Shown here piece after piece: positions 59,901 to 64,000 of a stretch of 64,000 bases of DNA (position 1 is the stretch's first letter; every line of letters starts with the position of its first letter). Position numbers and translations under genes: made by a program. Source of the stretch: Cyprinodon diabolis (lineage: Eukaryota > Chordata > Actinopteri > Cyprinodontiformes > Cyprinodontidae); assembly GCA_030533445.1 (NCBI GenBank), contig CM060078.1, positions 23,738,091 to 23,802,090 on the forward strand, written 5' to 3'. The notes beneath the pieces were generated by a model that searched no databases, was not told the origin of the DNA, and saw only the letters and a list, made by a program, of their open reading frames with translations.

Positions 59901-62845
59901 TATAACCCTCCCATGTGGTTATGTAGGTGACAACACACATCTTTTTGCTCCTTTTACCTCAGCATGTTCTGAGCTTCCTCTCTTTTAATTATATTACATA
60001 CTAACCACATGCTTACTGATAGAAGGCTGCTGGATCCCTGTAATAACTGCAGTATCGTATCAAGTTTGGGTTGTGTAGCTACAAGGTGCACACAGATAAA
60101 ACCCACCATCTGTTAAATCAGTGCAGAGTAGATTAGAACTGAGCGTCACTAGTGTGAAGCTTACACGTAGTAAAGCTAATTGGAGATGCCATATATGGAA
60201 CCTTTCTACACTTCTTCATATTTTGACCCCACAAGTCTTTTCTCTGTGGAAATGTATATGATAGACCAACAATAATTACTGCATGGCAGTGAAGTGGAAA
60301 TAAAATAATGTATGACTAATAGCTTGCATTTAGATTCATCTCCCTTTCATCAGGTACCCCAAAATAAAACAAATCTGAGGAGCTAATTGCATTTAAACAT
60401 CCTCTGATTAATAATTTGTGTGTAGTTATATATCAGTGTAAATGATCCAGGTCTGTTTGGGCTTTGGAGGGGTTCAGGCATCAAAGAAACACACCCAACA
60501 GGCCTTAATGCAGGATTAGGTTATAAACCAGTTTACTAATCATAAAACATCTCCCAGATCACTATTTCGTCTATTCTTCTAAAATGGAAATAATATGGAG
60601 TACCTCAAATAATTTTAATGCATTGCTGTCCATGCCCTTTACTCAGACTATGGCTGTGTCCAAATGTCCGCCCTATTTAGGGGGGAGTGTTGGCCTAGTG
60701 GTTAGAGCAGTGTACTTGGGCTCTGAGAAGGTTGCAAGTACTCAGTTGGATCCCCACAGCCTGCCCTCTGGGTCCCTGAGCAAGACCCGTAATCCCACAC
60801 TGCTCCCCGGTTGCCACACAATGGCAGCCCACTGCTCCCCAAGGGGATGGGTTAAATGCAGAGGTGAATTTCTCCAGTAGGGCTGCAACTAACGATTATT
60901 TTAAAAATCGATGAATCGGCCGATTATTTTCTCGATTCATCGATGAATCGGACAAAAATTTTTTTTTATATTAACCTCTTTATTTCAAAATAAACATTTT
61001 AGACAGAACAAACAAGCACACAAGTACAGGTTGCTCATTAACTGTACTGGTGCAATATGAAAAATAAATGTTTGTGTTAAAACTACGCAAACTTACATGA
61101 GAAATGTAGCTGTACATCCACAAAATATAGGGTACTTTGTTTCATAAAGCGCAAAAAAACCCATTTTTGACATAGGTCCCCCCATTTCAACAAATTAGTT
61201 TTTTTAGACTAGAAGAGTTCTGCCTTTTAAGACAGGAAAGTATTGCAGTTAAAGTTGCTACTTGAGAAAATACTTAACCATAGAGATAAAAATAGCCCTG
61301 TGATTCAAATTATAAATTGTATTTGGAATAAAAATGAGAGAACTAGGGGTGGTAAAAAACACATCCTCCAAAGACAGATATTTACATGGGAATGTGGCAT
61401 ATAATTAATTGACATATTACTGATCTTGCTGGATTTTATTCTGCTTTACTTCCATAAATTGCAGGATCTTCTTTACTTTATCTTTGCCAGAAGATTTAAA
61501 CTTTAAAAGCCTTGCCCTCATAATTTGCAAGTTAATTTATTTATAAAGAAAATATAAACGCTGCTTAAGCTAATTCAAATGAAATTAAAAGTAAAATAAG
61601 TAGCCAACCTTATCACTGTCTGTAACCTACTAACAAGGTAAGGAAAGCATCAGATGAGCTACCTGAGAAACTAACGTTACGTTTCCCCACTTTAAAACGA
61701 AACAAACATGGTGGTTCCGTGCCATGTTAATTTGTTTAGACAAAAGTTGCATGTTACGACTTTTTTCACTTTACAAAGCGCAGGCTATATTGTGATCAAT
61801 TTGCGCCGTCAATCCCGGCGCGTGCGTGCTTCATTTGCAGTCTGGATGCTGAGGGTAAACATCCAGCTGCTCTGACTGCAGCGCTGAGAGGGACTCCTGC
61901 GGGAGAATGGAGTTGGGATGGGGGAGGCGCCCCACGGCACAGTAGGAATGATACATGCTTTCACGTAAGAGTCTCCAGAAGCCGCCAGTGACACCGTAAA
62001 AAGTCGCCAGATTTGTCGCTAGTCGCTTTTTTGAAAAATAGTCGCTGGAGGGGTCTGAAAAGTCGCTGAGTTGGCAACACTGCACCTGCGGCGCTGGCTC
62101 GCTGTGCCGTATTTGTTTTTCTTCCCCCGTTTCAGTCAAGTGGATGTGATGACGGCGGCGGCGGATGACGCATTAATCGCGCGACACAACTAATTGATGA
62201 TGAAATTCGTTGCCAACGCTTTTAAAAGTCGATTTTTATCGATTTTATCGATTCGTTGTTGCAGCCCTATTCTCCAGTGTGAGATAAATTGATAACGTTC
62301 AACTTCAATCACTGGTACTGGTTACACCATTTTAAATGAGTGTCCGAACGTCTAGTGGATAAAAAAGTAGTGGACTCAAAATTTCCCACAATGCACCTTG
62401 AAAAGTAGTGATCATCCATGGTCAATAGATGAGCAGATACCTTCCCAGATTGCTTTGAGAAGCAAAGCATCATGGGATTTGATGTGACAGCGGTGACAAA
62501 AAACAAAGATGGCGCAGGCACTATGCAGGGAGGCGGAGTTATGTGATCAATGAAGAGCGAAAAGTAGTCACCAGCTGTCCGAACTGTCAGTTCATTATAA
62601 AGTCTACTATATTGTCCTATATAAAGATTGAAGGATCTAGGGATTAGGGCGGACATTCGGACACTAAGTTAAGCTCGCCTTTAGAAACAGGATGGCAGCT
62701 TCATATGAAGGATAGACTGATACCTGTAGCATCTTGGACTCCAGCTAGAGCCCCAACAGCAGCTGCCGTCTCTGCCAGGACGATCTGCCCCCCTCCTTGA
62801 AGAGTAGCCTCTGCCAGTGTCGCAACAGCATGGGCCGCTGCTTCA
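56747..62845 (-). CDS. nrf1: Nuclear respiratory factor 1, last two coding exons (partial)
   Basis: The minus-strand exons 62845-62724 and 56907-56747 splice in frame and encode the C-terminus of NRF1. The first begins EAAAHAVATLAEATLQGGGQ, the second begins LVQIPVSMYQTVVTSLAQGN, and the protein ends GQAVEVVTLEQ followed by TGA (56749-56747). NRF1 is a nuclear bZIP-like homodimeric activator of mitochondrial and housekeeping genes. Only part of its glutamine- and hydrophobic-residue-rich transactivation domain is in the window; the DNA-binding domain lies to the right. Junctions are GT-AG and in phase (codon split G|GA). Differences from human as I recall it are confined to a short stretch after MAPV. 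The gene is convergent with the microRNAs and ube2h, as in mammals. Confidence 0.95.
56908..58579 (-). other. nrf1 last intron, 3' part
   Basis: Non-coding. 57180-57370 has many degenerate GGATGGATAG-like units, a decayed minisatellite. No gene seen. Confidence 0.5.
58580..59223. mobile_element. 644-bp MITE-like element with perfect terminal inverted repeats
   Basis: Both ends carry the same 23-bp inverted repeat beginning GGCCCCGTCCACACGAAGTC, with no mismatch. The inside is CpG- and AAACG-rich (CATGCGCAC, ACGCATGCGTG), has a further partial symmetry, and no transposase. No clear target duplication is visible, so the superfamily is uncertain (PIF/Harbinger- or hAT-related are both possible). 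Confidence 0.85.
59224..60199 (-). other. nrf1 intron sequence, no gene seen
   Basis: AT-rich. Short open frames (for example 59534-59743, plus) have no recognisable domain or splice context. Confidence 0.45.
60200..60490 (+). mobile_element. Tc1-like terminal-region remnant
   Basis: Resembles the left end of the degenerate Tc1-like family: TGATAGACCAACAATAATTA, then GGCAGTGAAGTGGAAATAAA, then TACCCCAAAATAAAACAAAT. Interrupted before any transposase. Confidence 0.5.
60681..62305 (+). mobile_element. tRNA-derived SINE, split by a hAT insertion
   Basis: The SINE head at 60681-60877 has an A box (TGGCCTAGTGGTTAGAG) and a degenerate B box (GGTTGCAAGTACTC), then the fish SINE body (TGAGCAAGACCCGTAATCCC, ATGGGTTAAATGCAGAGGTG). 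It is interrupted within TTTCTCCAG; its last bases (TGTGAGATAAATTGATAACG) resume at 62278. Confidence 0.8.
60878..62269. mobile_element. Non-autonomous hAT element
   Basis: 1392 bp with perfect 12-bp terminal inverted repeats TAGGGCTGCAAC / GTTGCAGCCCTA and an 8-bp target duplication TTCTCCAG (60870-60877 and 62270-62277), diagnostic of hAT. Subterminal regions are rich in ATCGAT-like motifs. There is no transposase; the minus-strand open frames at 61809-62139 show no hAT domain. Confidence 0.93.
62724..62845 (-). CDS. nrf1: nrf1 penultimate coding exon
   Basis: 122 nt in phase: the last base of a codon, 40 codons from EAAAHAVATL to GVQDAT, and the first base of the next Gly. Minus-strand acceptor GTTGCAG above 62845, donor CAG|GTATCA below 62724. 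Confidence 0.95.
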
Positions 62846-64000
62846 CTGCAACACAGTAATACACAATTGTAAACTGATTATTTGGGCTTTATTGCACAAG
62901 CAATAGAGATGGATGGAGAACCTAGGCCTCTAGATGATATCTTCTGGCAGAAAGCCTAAAAGCTCTGACTTGCACACACAGAAGGGTTATTAGAGATGTG
63001 AGGTGAGGAGGTAGGAGTGTATGAGCTGTAAGAGGCTTTACTTGTCTGGACTTACAGAGAATCTGTCACATCTCCCCAAAGGCCAGGTGCTACGGCTTTA
63101 CCAGAGCAGTTTTATTAACCAGATCGACTCTGTGGAATTATCACCAGCTTATTACCACTGCAGCTTCCATATCAACTCATGGAAGCGATAGTATCTTAGC
63201 TAACAATCATATTTGGGACAGAAACAAAAGATAAGCAGAAAGGAAGATGAGCTGCATGGGTAGTTGGGTGTAAAACACAACAGCCGTCTGGAGTTGAAAA
63301 AAAAAAAAAAAAAAAAAGACAAAATGTTCCATAGCAGAGAAGGGAAGCAGCTCAGCACGAGTAAACAGCAGCAGGAGAGGATGCAGGACTCAGGAGGGTG
63401 CAGCTAACAAGCCCCGATGGGAGACACTCATTTATTCCTGAAACGATTGCCATGACAGTGCTGCAGTGAAGAGTAAGCAAACATCGCATGGTTTCAATGA
63501 GCAGACCTGATGAATTCAGGAAGTTTTAAAAAATACAATAAAGCATCTTTAACAAAGGAAAATTAAAGCAGTTTTTATTTACCACATATTTAAATATATT
63601 TAGTGCTTAAATAACTTACAGTTCACAATTGAGTTATTAATTAGCTTTTGAAATAATCAGCAATGAAACCCAGTGAGCCGCAGCAGCATGCACCATTTTA
63701 ATTCTAGATTAAAAAAGACAAATATATATATATATATATATCAATCCTATTAAAGTGGACTCCTCCAGGCTGAATACTGCAGGATTTCAAAGTGATGCAT
63801 CTGTGACATTAGAAAAAACCAAATGACTGATTTTAACCATAGTTAAGGTAAATAAAATTAAGGATAAATTGTATATACAAAAAGAATATTGCAATAATGA
63901 AAACGTAAAAATAGTTATTTATTAAAAAAGTAACATATGAAGAAAGAATATATAGTAGCGTAGGGGTTAGGGGGAGATGAAGTCTCTCTGTTCCTCTCTT
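62846..64000 (-). other. nrf1 intron, running off the window
   Basis: Non-coding, with poly-A at about 63297-63317 and a (TA)n tract at 63722-63740. No further nrf1 exon was found before the edge. Confidence 0.55.

Larger units (their letters stand above)
60651..62669. mobile_element. MITE split by nested SINE and hAT insertions
   Basis: The left end (60657-60675, TGTCCAAATGTCCGCCCTA) and the right end (62645-62663, its inverted counterpart with one mismatch) form terminal inverted repeats of one element. The remaining body is at about 62306-62644 (CTAGATCCTTCAATCTTTAT on the minus strand). The part between 60681 and 62305 is a later insertion. Confidence 0.7.

Noticed and set aside
61831..62139. 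102-codon minus-strand frame inside the hAT element
   Set aside because: No BED finger or hAT dimerisation motif; the element appears non-autonomous.

Overview
The window is vertebrate nuclear DNA, most likely from a percomorph teleost. It is AT-rich, genes have long introns with GT-AG splice sites, and the repeats are typical of fish: an L2-type LINE carrying an ORF1 esterase, Tc1-like transposons, hAT elements and tRNA-derived SINEs. I translated both strands by eye and compared only with families I know; no database search was possible.

Three conserved features, all in the gene order known from the vertebrate UBE2H - miR-183/96/182 - NRF1 locus, anchor the annotation. (1) ube2h, plus strand, has seven coding exons between 1889 and 29734 that encode an intact 183-residue ubiquitin-conjugating enzyme. 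Its long 3'UTR runs to a polyadenylation signal at 33171. Intron 1 is 22 kb and holds a nearly intact 4.9-kb L2-type LINE (about 16290-21229). (2) The sensory-organ microRNA cluster mir183 / mir96 / mir182, plus strand, lies within about 700 bp (45895-46590). (3) The last two coding exons of nrf1, minus strand (62845-62724 and 56907-56747), are present; the rest of the gene lies beyond the right edge.

Between ube2h and the microRNAs (33.2-45.9 kb) are transposon relics plus several CpG- and motif-rich islands: 38640-38840, 40080-40760, 42480-42860 and 44247-44494. The last two look like a promoter with first exon, and a second exon, of the microRNA primary transcript. If spliced as the sites suggest, they would join in frame into a small ORF of about 87 codons. 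This is the most interesting undescribed candidate here, but it is an inference from splice signals only.

Between the microRNAs and nrf1 (46.6-56.7 kb) there is an unexplained array of three diverged repeat units (51.67-53.66 kb) and a Tc1-like transposon with long terminal inverted repeats (53705-55311). The nrf1 intron holds a 644-bp palindromic-ended MITE (58580-59223) and a three-level nest: a hAT element inside a SINE inside a second MITE (60.65-62.67 kb). No bacterial-type operons, CRISPR arrays or viral genes were seen.
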